Shown here in pieces: positions 1 through 6,325 of a DNA stretch of 9,070 nucleotides (its first letter is position 1; each line of letters starts with the position of its first letter). This stretch comes from Leptospirillum sp. (GTDB taxonomy: Bacteria > Nitrospirota > Leptospirillia > Leptospirillales > Leptospirillaceae). Location of the stretch: assembly GCA_027343785.1 (NCBI GenBank), contig DAHWKF010000131.1, positions 1 to 9,070 of the forward strand. Direction: 5' to 3'. The notes below the pieces were generated by a model, which had not been told where the DNA came from, made no database searches, and saw only the letters and a list, made by a program, of their open reading frames with translations. The position numbers were made by a program, and so were the translations under genes.

Positions 1-16
1 GGCGAAAACCTCCGAG

Positions 17-45
17 TCGGCGGCCTGACCGTTCAGGCCCGCCGA
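17..45. repeat. Strong imperfect hairpin (12-bp stem, one bulge)
   Basis: TCGGCGGCCTGA at 17-28 pairs with TCAGGCCCGCCGA at 33-45, leaving a four-base loop CCGT and one bulged C on the right arm. It would fold stably as RNA. No T tract follows on the plus strand, and only a short TTTT lies about a dozen bases beyond it on the minus strand, so a standard intrinsic terminator is not demonstrated. It could end a transcript coming from left of the window or be a dispersed repeat copy. Confidence 0.45.
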
Positions 46-61
46 TCCATCCCCGTCTTCA

Positions 62-123
62 GAAGGGGAGTTGGCAGGAAGGAATCCCCTTCCTTTCCGC
101 TTTCGCGGCGAGCGAAGCGAAAG
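62..123. repeat. Two adjacent perfect inverted repeats
   Basis: GAAGGGGA at 62-69 is matched by TCCCCTTC at 85-92 (8 bp, 15-base spacer). CTTTCGC at 100-106 is matched by GCGAAAG at 117-123 (7 bp, 10-base spacer). Both are perfect. They lie about 300-370 bases upstream of the predicted transcription start of the epimerase unit, far for operators but possible as distal activator sites or transcript-end structures of a gene outside the window. Confidence 0.4.
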
Positions 124-333
124 GGAGGGGAGGATGTCAAGAATTCCGAAGCCGTTTCCGAAAAATTTTCCGGAACAAAATTTCCCCGGACGACCATGAC
201 AACAGGAAAAGAATCCGCAATCTCCCGCGACCGCCGGTGGCCACCCCAAAGACAAGAATGGGACAACCATGGCAGCCACAGAAACCGGGTCTTTCCGCAC
301 GATCCGGAACCAGCCCCAGAAAACCTTGACTTT

Positions 334-346
334 CCCGACGGTCGGG
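334..346. promoter_or_regulatory. 13-base palindrome, candidate activator site
   Basis: CCCGAC-G-GTCGGG is a perfect palindrome with 6-base arms around a central G. Its centre (340) is about 90 bases upstream of the start site predicted from the sigma-54-like promoter at 403-419. Enhancer-binding activators of sigma-54 promoters typically bind dyad-symmetric sites roughly 80-200 bases upstream, so position and symmetry fit. No specific regulator can be named from this sequence, and a single site is weak evidence. Confidence 0.3.
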
Positions 347-402
347 CTTCCGCTTCCTCCTCCTCCACCTACCAACCCCCCCCTTTTCTTTTCAAGGTTT
401 TT

Positions 403-419
403 CTGGCGCACTTCTTGCT
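403..419 (+). promoter_or_regulatory. Candidate sigma-54 (RpoN) promoter
   Basis: The sequence CTGGCGC-ACTTC-TTGCT matches the sigma-54 -24/-12 consensus (TGGCAC, five bases, TTGCW) with one mismatch in the -24 element. The invariant GG (405-406) and GC (417-418) dinucleotides are separated by exactly ten bases, as the class requires. Transcription would begin near 430, in the A-rich tract just downstream, giving a leader of about 65 bases before the epimerase ATG at 495. No good -35 element stands 16-18 bases upstream of the TAATAC at 429-434, so a sigma-70 reading is weaker. Activation would need an enhancer-binding ATPase, none of which is encoded here. Confidence 0.55.
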
Positions 420-436
420 TTAAAAAAATAATACCT

Positions 437-468
437 GCCCCGGAACAGTAACGGGGCGTCCCTGTTCC
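437..468 (+). promoter_or_regulatory. Leader with two mutually exclusive hairpins
   Basis: GCCCCG (437-442) pairs with CGGGGC (452-457), and GGAACAG (442-448) pairs with CTGTTCC (462-468). Both pairings are perfect and they overlap, so only one can form at a time. They lie in the predicted untranslated leader, ending about 16 bases before the weak ribosome binding site (GAGGG, 486-490). Alternative folds could affect message stability or translation. There is no T tract, so attenuation by intrinsic termination is not supported, and chance remains possible in GC-rich DNA. Confidence 0.35.
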
Positions 469-494
469 TTCATCACATCACCCACGAGGGTCTT

Positions 495-1520
495 ATGAAC
501 ATTCTGGTCACCGGAGCCGCGGGTTTCATCGGATCCACACTATCGGCCCGTCTTCTGTCGGACGGACACGACGTCACCGGCGTCGACAACCTGAACGACT
601 ATTACGACGTCTCCCTCAAGGAAGCCCGTTTGGCTCGGCTTCTTTCCCATGACAACTTTACCTTCCACCGGCTCGACATCGTCGACCGGAAGCGGATCCT
701 GGATCTCTTTGGACGGGAAAAATTTCCGGTGGTCTACCACCTGGCCGCCCAAGTGGGGGTCCGGTACGCCATGGAAAATCCGTTCGCCTATATCGACACC
801 AACCTGTCGGGCTTCGGAAACATCCTCGAAGGGGCCCTCCGAAACCAAACGGCCCATCTGGTCTTCGCCTCGTCGAGTTCCGTCTATGGAGCCAACACCC
901 GTCAGCCCTACTCGGAACACTATCCGACAGAACACCCCATCTCGCTGTACGCGGCAACCAAGAAGGCCAACGAACTCATGGCCCACAGTTACGCCCACAT
1001 CCACGGGCTCCCCGTGACGGGGCTGCGTTTTTTCACGGTGTACGGACCCTGGGGTCGTCCGGACATGGCTCTCTTCAAGTTCGCGAACCTCATCACCCAG
1101 GACAAGACGATTCCGGTGTTCGGCGAAGGGAAGATGATCCGGGATTTCACCTTTGTCGATGACATCGTCGAAAGCCTTGTCCGTCTGAAAGACAAGGTTC
1201 CCGCCCGAAACCCCGGCTGGAACGCAGAGGAGGCCGACTCCGCCACCAGCCACGCTCCTTACCGGATCTACAACATCGGGAACAAGAACCCGGTTCAGCT
1301 GATGCGCTATATTGAAGTATTGGAGGAGTGCCTCGGGAAGAAGGCCAAAAAAGAGTTCCTGCCGGTCCAGGCCGGAGACATGACCTCCACCTGGGCAGAC
1401 ACCTCCGAGCTGGAAGCCTTGACCGGATTCACCCCCCACACCCCGATCGAAACGGGCATCCGGAAATTTGTGGACTGGTACCGTGAATATTACAAAATCC
1501 GGACCGCCCATTCGGCCTGA
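495..1520 (+). CDS. NAD-dependent epimerase, UDP-glucuronate 4-epimerase-like
   Basis: This 341-residue protein is an extended short-chain dehydrogenase/reductase that should interconvert UDP-glucuronate and UDP-galacturonate in the cytoplasm using tightly bound NAD. The N-terminal Rossmann motif GAAGFIG is at residues 7-13, with acidic D31 ending beta-2, as expected for NAD binding. The catalytic part shows SSSSVYG (126-132) and the YAATK active site (Tyr152, Lys156). The block FFTVYGPWGRPDMA (179-192) followed by RDFTFVDDIVE (216-226) is characteristic of the UDP-glucuronate 4-epimerase branch, and the length fits. A related UDP-glucose/galactose 4-epimerase activity cannot be excluded. The ATG has only a modest GAGGG ribosome site. 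The gene is first in a unit with glf 78 bases downstream, and the candidate sigma-54 promoter lies upstream. Confidence 0.88.
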   Translation: MNILVTGAAGFIGSTLSARLLSDGHDVTGVDNLNDYYDVSLKEARLARLLSHDNFTFHRLDIVDRKRILDLFGREKFPVVYHLAAQVGVRYAMENPFAYIDTNLSGFGNILEGALRNQTAHLVFASSSSVYGANTRQPYSEHYPTEHPISLYAATKKANELMAHSYAHIHGLPVTGLRFFTVYGPWGRPDMALFKFANLITQDKTIPVFGEGKMIRDFTFVDDIVESLVRLKDKVPARNPGWNAEEADSATSHAPYRIYNIGNKNPVQLMRYIEVLEECLGKKAKKEFLPVQAGDMTSTWADTSELEALTGFTPHTPIETGIRKFVDWYREYYKIRTAHSA

Positions 1521-1586
1521 AGGAGAAAGCAGCCCCACTCAGGGCCGTTCGAAGTTCTTTTGGACCATCGTCGCGGAACCCCCATC

Positions 1587-1592
1587 AAGGAG
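1587..1592 (+). promoter_or_regulatory. Ribosome binding site that sets the glf TTG start
   Basis: AAGGAG lies six bases before a TTG at 1599-1601. The frame is also open back to another TTG at 1560, but no comparable Shine-Dalgarno sequence stands before that one. The UGM fold also begins immediately after 1599 (INTDVLVVGAG), so the downstream TTG is preferred. Confidence 0.75.
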
Positions 1593-1598
1593 AGACCA

Positions 1599-2696
1599 TT
1601 GATCAATACGGATGTTCTGGTAGTCGGAGCCGGATTCGCCGGCAGCGTGGTCGCGGAAAGGCTGGCCAGCGCGGGTCGGAAGGTGCTGGTGATCGATCGC
1701 AGGAGCCATATCGCCGGCAACGCCTATGACGAAAAAGATGAATCGGGAGTCCTGATTCACCGGTACGGACCCCATATTTTCCATACCAACTCGGACGAGG
1801 TCTTCACCTACCTCTCCCGGTTCACCGCGTGGCGTCCTTACGAACACCGTGTCCTGGCCTCCGTCGACGGACAGCTCCTGCCCATCCCGATCAACCTGGA
1901 CACGGTCAATCGCCTTTATGGCCTCCGGCTCGACGAAGAAGGCCTGAAACAGTACTTTGAAACGATCCGGGAGCCCCGGGAAACCATCCGGACGAGCGAG
2001 GACGTCATCGTCAACACCGTGGGGTGGGACCTCTACCGGAAATTCTACCAGGGGTACACCAGAAAGCAGTGGGGCCTCGATCCCTCCGAGCTGTTCGCGA
2101 GCGTCGCCTCCCGGGTTCCCGTCAGGACCAACCGGGACGACCGGTATTTCACCGACAAGCACCAGGCCATGCCGAAAGACGGGTACACCCGGATGTTTGC
2201 CCGCATGCTGGAGCACCCGGGGATCACCTTCGCCCTGGGCCTCGATTTCCGGAACATCCGCCAGACGGCCAAGGCCCGGCATATCGTTTACACCGGCCCT
2301 ATCGACGAGTACTTCGATCACTGTTTCGGGAAGCTTCCTTACCGGAGCCTCCGCTTCGAACACGAACAGCTCGCCGGGGTGGAACGATACCAGCCGGTTG
2401 GGACGGTCAACTACCCCAACGACCACGCCTACACCCGGATCACGGAGTTCAAGCACCTGACCGGACAAGTACATCCCGGCACATCCATCGTCCGGGAATA
2501 CCCGCAGGCCCAGGGCGACCCGTACTACCCGATCCCCCGGCCGGAAAACGACCTCCTGTTCAAGAAATACCAGGCCCTGGCGGAGGAGGAAAAAGGGGTG
2601 ACCTTCGTCGGACGTCTCGCCCAATATCGGTACTACAACATGGATCAGGTTGTCGGAGCCGCCCTGTCGGTCGCCAAAAAAATCCTGGTGTCTTAA
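1599..2696 (+). CDS. glf: UDP-galactopyranose mutase
   Basis: This flavoenzyme converts UDP-galactopyranose to UDP-galactofuranose, the donor for galactofuranose residues in surface polysaccharides. From the TTG start it is 365 residues, normal for bacterial UGM. The FAD dinucleotide-binding motif GAGFAG is at 10-15, followed by VIDRRSHIAGNAYD (31-44) and GPHIFHT (57-63). The UGM substrate region has YTRKQWGLDP (153-162) with the conserved tryptophan W158, the arginine of YTR at 278-280, the paired tyrosines of GDPYYPIPRPEN (306-317), and GRLAQYRYYNMDQ (338-350), which contains the arginine, tyrosines and aspartate that bind the diphosphate. All key residues appear intact. It follows the epimerase by 78 bases without an obvious terminator, so co-transcription is likely. 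Confidence 0.95.
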   Translation: MINTDVLVVGAGFAGSVVAERLASAGRKVLVIDRRSHIAGNAYDEKDESGVLIHRYGPHIFHTNSDEVFTYLSRFTAWRPYEHRVLASVDGQLLPIPINLDTVNRLYGLRLDEEGLKQYFETIREPRETIRTSEDVIVNTVGWDLYRKFYQGYTRKQWGLDPSELFASVASRVPVRTNRDDRYFTDKHQAMPKDGYTRMFARMLEHPGITFALGLDFRNIRQTAKARHIVYTGPIDEYFDHCFGKLPYRSLRFEHEQLAGVERYQPVGTVNYPNDHAYTRITEFKHLTGQVHPGTSIVREYPQAQGDPYYPIPRPENDLLFKKYQALAEEEKGVTFVGRLAQYRYYNMDQVVGAALSVAKKILVS

Positions 2697-2791
2697 CATC
2701 ATCTACAGGACAGTGAAGCCGATTTCCTCCCGGACTTTGGGGTAACGCACATAAAAAACGTGAGAGGAAACTGTTCCGGAATCAGGAAGGA

Positions 2792-2813
2792 GCGGCGGGG
2801 AACTCCCCGCCGC
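2792..2813 (-). terminator. GC-rich hairpin between convergent genes
   Basis: GCGGCGGGG and CCCCGCCGC form a perfect 9-bp stem around a four-base AACT loop. It sits 95 bases past the glf stop and 13 bases past the stop of the minus-strand small gene, so it is best placed to end the latter. Downstream on the minus strand the sequence is TCCTTCCTGATT, only moderately T-rich; on the plus strand it is purine-rich. It may act as a weak terminator or as a 3'-end stabilising structure for either transcript. Confidence 0.5.
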
Positions 2814-2826
2814 GGGAAAGGGGACG

Positions 2827-3150
2827 TCAGGAAGAATGGATCTTCCGGAAGGCCTGTTCTTTGGCGTCCTGCGCCTCTTCGACCGCCGATTCGGGAATCG
2901 GAACGTCATGCTGGCTTTCGATCAGCTCTGAAAAACCTTCTTTCATCGCGTCCAGCACTTTCTCCCGGAGTTCGGGCTCTTTTTCCCGTCCCAGGATGTC
3001 TTCGCATTCCGCCAGAAAATACTCCTTTACATTCTCCTTCCAGCGGTCGACGCCGTGGTGGGTCAAGTCCGGCAAAGGGTCAAGAAGCGCGTTCCTGCCC
3101 CGTTCCTTCGCCGTCAATATCGCTTCGTGTTCCCTGGAATGCTCGTTCAT
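2827..3150 (-). CDS. Small acidic hypothetical protein
   Basis: This 107-residue protein starts MNEHSREHEAIL and ends AFRKIHSS. I do not recognise a family. The chosen ATG (3150-3148) has an excellent GGAGG ribosome site (complement of 3157-3161) six bases upstream; the same frame is open further upstream but has no comparable signal there. The protein is soluble in character, with no signal peptide or membrane segment. It is rich in Glu/Asp/Lys and Ala and probably mostly helical, with one Cys (in AECEDIL) and a His pair (LTHHGVDRW). The gene stands alone, convergent with glf and divergent from the MscS gene, with a GC-rich hairpin after its stop. The strong ribosome site and protein-like composition support a real gene, but its function is unknown. 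Confidence 0.7.
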   Translation of the reverse strand: MNEHSREHEAILTAKERGRNALLDPLPDLTHHGVDRWKENVKEYFLAECEDILGREKEPELREKVLDAMKEGFSELIESQHDVPIPESAVEEAQDAKEQAFRKIHSS

Positions 3151-3577
3151 GCTTGTCCTCCTTCGCCAAATTAAGGTGGAGGGATTCCCCGAAAGGGCTG
3201 TCCGCCGGGTGAAAACCCTTCCGCACCAAAAACGGAAACGCTGGAAACCGCCGGTGAGAAAGGGTAAAAGCGCCGCCTGAATACGGGTCACGGTGGAGAT
3301 GGAGGGGGAGGAAAAACGGCTGACGGACAAAACCGGCTATGGAAGGGCGGGCTTCGGGGAATTCCGGGTGAATCGCCTGCCCTGATTTCACCCTACACAA
3401 TCCTCGGATCGATTTCAACCCCTCACCCCCTGAACGTCAATAGCGGGACATTCCGGGAGGCGGGGTGTAGACAGAATGGCCCCGGCCGTTTCAGGATAAA
3501 GGGAAGGTTCTTTTCCGCAAGCCGTCTTCAGTAAAAAAGTCAGAACATATCCCCCCATCCCCGAAAGGAGACCGCCC
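3151..3577. other. Divergent intergenic region, 427 bases
   Basis: This lies between the start of the small minus-strand gene and the start of the MscS gene, so it should contain the promoters for both. On the minus strand, TTGAAA (complement of 3414-3419) with TAGGGT 17 bases further is a poor sigma-70 candidate. No convincing -35/-10 pair is seen for the plus strand, although CATAT within 3541-3550 could be part of a -10 element. The frames open through here give no recognisable protein, and I see no RNA gene. Confidence 0.45.
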
Positions 3578-4681
3578 ATGCCCTTCTCTCCACCACCGGA
3601 GCAGACATGGACCCATTCCCTGGTTCTGCTGGTTCTTTCCCTGCTCGCGGGGGCCGTCCTCCATACCATCGTCTTCGCCGTCTTGCGGAGCAGGATGAAA
3701 AAATCCCCTCCATCCGTCTCGCCTCCCCCGCTGGAAACGGTCCGGTGGCCGTCCTTTTTCCTGTCGATGGAAATCGTCCTGTTGATCCTCCATCCCGCCA
3801 CCCCTTTTCCCGGCGTCTTCGAAGATCTTCTCTCCCGCGTCATGGTTCTCCTGACGATCCTGACGGTGGCCTGGACCCTGATCGCCCTGACGCGTTTTCT
3901 CGGAAACCAGCTGCTGTCCAGGCGTCCTTCCGGCCCGGAAGACGATCTGGCGTTCCGGAAAGTCCGGACGCGCGTCCTCCTGATCGAGCGGCTCCTGACC
4001 GTGCTGATCATCCTCATTTCGACGGCGACCGCGCTGATGACCGTTCCCCGGATCCGGACCCTCGGGGAAAGCCTCCTGGCCTCCGCGGGTCTCGCGGGGA
4101 TCGTGATCGGCCTGGCCGCGCGCCCCCTGCTGACCAACGTGATCGCCGGCATCCAGATCGCCCTCACTCAACCGATCCGGATCGACGACGTGGTCATCGT
4201 CAACAACGAATGGGGATGGATCGAAGAGATCGGGATCGCCTACGTGATCGTCCGGATCTGGGACTTGCGCCGGCTGGTCCTTCCCCTGTCCTACTTCATC
4301 GAGCAGCCCTTCGAGAACTGGACCTACAAGTCCTCCCAGCTTCTGGGCTATGTCCATATCTACGCAGACTACTCGGTCGACGTCCGGGATCTCAGAGAAC
4401 ACCTGAAGACCCTCCTGGAATCCACCCCTCTCTGGGACCGGATGGCGTGGAACCTCCAGGTGACCCAGCTCGATGAAAAGGCCGTGCAGATGCGGGCCCT
4501 TTTCTCCGCAAGGGATTCGGGATCCCGATGGGATCTGTCGGTCTATGTGCGGGAAGGGATGCTCGCCTACCTCCGGGATCGGGAGGACTCCGGCCTTCCA
4601 CGGGTACGGGTGGAAATCGCGCCGCAACCGTCCCGCTCCGGATTTGCCACGACCGGAGAAGGACAGGTCTCACCGGGGTAA
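3578..4681 (+). CDS. MscS-family small-conductance mechanosensitive channel
   Basis: This 367-residue inner-membrane protein should open under membrane tension to release solutes during hypo-osmotic shock. Hydrophobic segments lie at about residues 14-36, 58-72, 83-106 and 137-157. They are followed by the diagnostic pore helix region, SLLASAGLAGIVIGLAARP (165-183), with alternating small residues. The MscS beta domain follows: LTNVIAGIQIALTQPIRIDD (185-204), then VVIVNNEWGWIEEI (205-218) and the SYFIEQPFENWTY stretch (238-250). A mixed alpha/beta cytoplasmic C-terminal domain runs to about 348. Five membrane segments place it among MscS relatives with extra N-terminal helices. The ATG has AAGGAG (3565-3570) seven bases upstream. 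The last 15 or so residues look less conserved and abut a decayed insertion sequence, so the natural C-terminus may have been altered. Confidence 0.93.
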   Translation: MPFSPPPEQTWTHSLVLLVLSLLAGAVLHTIVFAVLRSRMKKSPPSVSPPPLETVRWPSFFLSMEIVLLILHPATPFPGVFEDLLSRVMVLLTILTVAWTLIALTRFLGNQLLSRRPSGPEDDLAFRKVRTRVLLIERLLTVLIILISTATALMTVPRIRTLGESLLASAGLAGIVIGLAARPLLTNVIAGIQIALTQPIRIDDVVIVNNEWGWIEEIGIAYVIVRIWDLRRLVLPLSYFIEQPFENWTYKSSQLLGYVHIYADYSVDVRDLREHLKTLLESTPLWDRMAWNLQVTQLDEKAVQMRALFSARDSGSRWDLSVYVREGMLAYLRDREDSGLPRVRVEIAPQPSRSGFATTGEGQVSPG

Positions 4682-4724
4682 TCTCCAGAGGTCCGGGGAT
4701 GATCGACAGAACCGTCGAAACCGT

Positions 4725-5036
4725 TCCCCTTCCCATCCGGTTAGGGGCTCGGGTCAGGCTATTTGAAGATTCCGCGCAGGCGGTTGTTTCCAGGGGGTCG
4801 GAGGAGTTGAGGACCGGAGCCTTCCAGTTGTGAAAGGCGATCACAAGGGGGTTGAACACTCCCTTCACTTCCGGACCCAGGCATTCTTCCCGGTCCCTGA
4901 CATTCGGAAGAGTCTCCCGGACGGCCTCCGGTTAGAAACGCCACATGTCGATGGCCACGCGGCGGATCCGGTCGCGGATCATCGCTTCCGGTCCCATGCT
5001 TTCTTGACCGATGCCCTTTGACAGAAGCGTCCGTTC
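4725..5036 (-). pseudogene. Decayed ISL3-family transposase fragment
   Basis: One minus-strand frame reads, from about 5036 down, ERTLLSKGIG..., then RIRRVAIDMWRF, an in-frame TAA (4932-4934), then PEAVRETLPN, and later FNPLVIAFHNW, TTACAESSNSLTRAPNRMGRG. This order resembles the C-terminal half of DDE transposases of the ISL3 (IS204/IS1001/IS1096/IS1165) family: the VAxDMW..Y..AV...LP block carrying the second catalytic Asp, then a NW segment and the TNAxxExxNxLxRxxNRxGRGYSF block carrying the catalytic Glu. The stop falls where a Tyr codon is expected (TAA in place of TAC/TAT). The two blocks are about 60 codons apart instead of well over 100, so an internal deletion is likely, and the N-terminal half is missing. 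Family assignment is from memory of motifs. No terminal inverted repeats or target duplication were identified. Confidence 0.7.
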
Positions 5037-5059
5037 ACACAGGAGGAGGGGAGGCAAGG

Positions 5060-6325
5060 ATGAAAGACCGCCATATCGTGATCATTGGTGGAGGATTTGC
5101 CGGGCTTTCCGCAGCCAAAGCCCTGGAGAAAAAGGATGTGCGGGTCACCCTGGTCGATACCCGGAACTATTACCTCTTCCAGCCCCTCCTTTACCAGGTG
5201 GCCACCGGGGATCTGCACGCCGAAGCGGTGGCCACCCCCATCCGGCGTCTTTTGCGGGGAAGAAACCAGAGGTTCGTCCTGGGAACCGTCACGGACGTCG
5301 ACCCTGAACAAAAAACAGTGCTGATGGAAGACGGATCGGAGTTGGGCTACGACCGGCTCCTGGTCGCCCCGGGAAGCACGACCCAATTTTTCGGGAAACA
5401 GGACATTGCCCGGCGGGCCTGGCATCTGAAAGGTTTGCCGGAAGCCGAAAATCTCCGGTCCCAAATTCTTCTGGCGCTGGAGCGGGCCAGCCGGTGCCCC
5501 GATGCCGGAGACCGGAGGGCCTGGCTGAATTTCGCCATCGCCGGCGGCGGGTCCACAGGCGTCGAATGCGCCTGCGGTCTGCTGGAACTCTTCCGCGTCC
5601 TCGTCCACCGGGATTATCCGGAAATCGATCCCCGGGAGATCAGCGTGAGGATACTGCAGGGGGGGAGCACGCTGATTCCGGACTTCCCCGAATCCCTGCA
5701 AGCGTATGCGAAAAAACGGGTGGAAGCTCTCGGAGGACAAATCCACTTTCAGACCCGCGTGGAAGCTTTTGACGGCCGGACGATCCGGCTGTCTACGGGA
5801 GAGAGTCTTTCAGCCAGAACACTTGTCTGGGCGGCGGGGGTGAAGGCGCCCGCCATCGCGGAAAAGGTTCCGGGAGAAAAAGGGGACGGAGGACGGATCC
5901 GGGTCAATAGCCACCTGCAGCTGCCGGAATACCCGGATATCTTTATTCTGGGGGATCTGGCCCGGACGCCGGATGGCCACCATCCCCAGGTGGCCCCGTT
6001 TGCGATCCAGACCGCGCGCCATGCCGCCAGAACCATCCTGGCCTCCTGGAACCTGGCCTCCCCTCCTCCCCCTTTTGCTTACCAGGACCCCGGTAGCATG
6101 GTGGTACTCGGCCGGTTTGACGCCGTCTGCCAGATTCCCCGGTGGAACGCCAAATGGCACGGCCCGGTGGCGTGGGCCTTGTGGCTGGGGCTACATCTCG
6201 CCAAGATTCTTGGCACCAGGAACCGTCTTCTGACTCTCGCCGACTGGGGACAGGATTATCTCTTCAAGAGCGCGGCCATGGAGATCCTCCGCCCCCTGCA
6301 AGGGTCCGAACCATACGACGAGTGA
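5060..6325 (+). CDS. ndh: Type II NADH dehydrogenase (NADH:quinone oxidoreductase)
   Basis: This 421-residue single-subunit flavoenzyme should pass electrons from NADH to membrane quinone without pumping protons. The FAD-binding motif GGGFAG is at residues 10-15, followed by the family block YYLFQPLLYQVATGDL (37-52). The second Rossmann motif, for NADH, is AGGGSTGVE (161-169). VWAAGVKAP (256-264), IFILGDLA (294-301) and VAPFAIQ (311-317, near the flavin/quinone site) match the family. The C-terminal amphipathic part (about 369-403, including WLGLHLAKILG) is the usual membrane anchor. It lacks the disulfide-forming cysteines of sulfide:quinone reductases in the expected places, though that relative is the main alternative. 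The ATG at 5060 is chosen for the purine-rich ribosome site (AGGAGGAGGGGAGG, 5041-5054); an in-frame TTG at 5018 lacks one. The upstream region is occupied by the ISL3 remnant. Confidence 0.9.
   Translation: MKDRHIVIIGGGFAGLSAAKALEKKDVRVTLVDTRNYYLFQPLLYQVATGDLHAEAVATPIRRLLRGRNQRFVLGTVTDVDPEQKTVLMEDGSELGYDRLLVAPGSTTQFFGKQDIARRAWHLKGLPEAENLRSQILLALERASRCPDAGDRRAWLNFAIAGGGSTGVECACGLLELFRVLVHRDYPEIDPREISVRILQGGSTLIPDFPESLQAYAKKRVEALGGQIHFQTRVEAFDGRTIRLSTGESLSARTLVWAAGVKAPAIAEKVPGEKGDGGRIRVNSHLQLPEYPDIFILGDLARTPDGHHPQVAPFAIQTARHAARTILASWNLASPPPPFAYQDPGSMVVLGRFDAVCQIPRWNAKWHGPVAWALWLGLHLAKILGTRNRLLTLADWGQDYLFKSAAMEILRPLQGSEPYDE

Larger units (their letters stand above)
1..402. other. Non-coding left flank rich in inverted repeats
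   Basis: No open frame in this stretch translates to a protein I recognise. The frames that are open are low-complexity (runs of Glu, Ser, Pro or Arg) and lack convincing ribosome binding sites, so I call it non-coding. It contains several inverted repeats (described separately), an AT-rich near-palindrome at 158-173 (CCGAAAAATTTTCCGG, one mismatched pair), a perfect 10-base palindrome GGTGGCCACC at 236-245, and a pyrimidine-rich tract at about 348-392 with a run of eight C. The dense symmetry suits a regulatory region upstream of the plus-strand sugar-nucleotide unit, possibly also the 3' end of a gene left of the window. Confidence 0.55.

Noticed and set aside
33..368. Minus-strand open frame in the left non-coding region
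   Set aside because: Low-complexity start (MEEEEAEARP), no clear ribosome site and no recognisable family.
356..392. Pyrimidine-rich repeat tract (CTC repeats and C8) as a functional element
   Set aside because: It is short, irregular low-complexity sequence with no clear role; the promoter-like motif begins after it.
540..1538. Long minus-strand open frame opposite the epimerase gene
   Set aside because: It mirrors codon bias on the opposite strand of a clearly recognised gene, has a low-complexity Gly/Val/Arg-rich translation, and no matching family.
1560..1598. Upstream TTG start for glf adding 13 residues
   Set aside because: No ribosome site precedes it, while AAGGAG lies six bases before the TTG at 1599, where the FAD-binding fold begins.
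1539..2702. Long minus-strand open frame opposite glf
   Set aside because: The plus strand encodes an intact UDP-galactopyranose mutase; the antisense product is Gly/Val/Asp-rich and unrecognisable.
3491..4627. Long minus-strand open frame opposite the MscS gene
   Set aside because: Its length comes from GC-rich codon usage of the real channel gene; the translation is Asp/Gly/Arg-rich with no domain.
5018..5023. TTGACA as a -35 element for ndh
   Set aside because: A -10 element at the right spacing would fall on the ribosome binding site, and no TATAAT-like sequence is there.
5018..5059. Upstream TTG start for ndh adding 14 residues
   Set aside because: It lacks a ribosome site, and the added residues would translate the purine-rich Shine-Dalgarno region itself.
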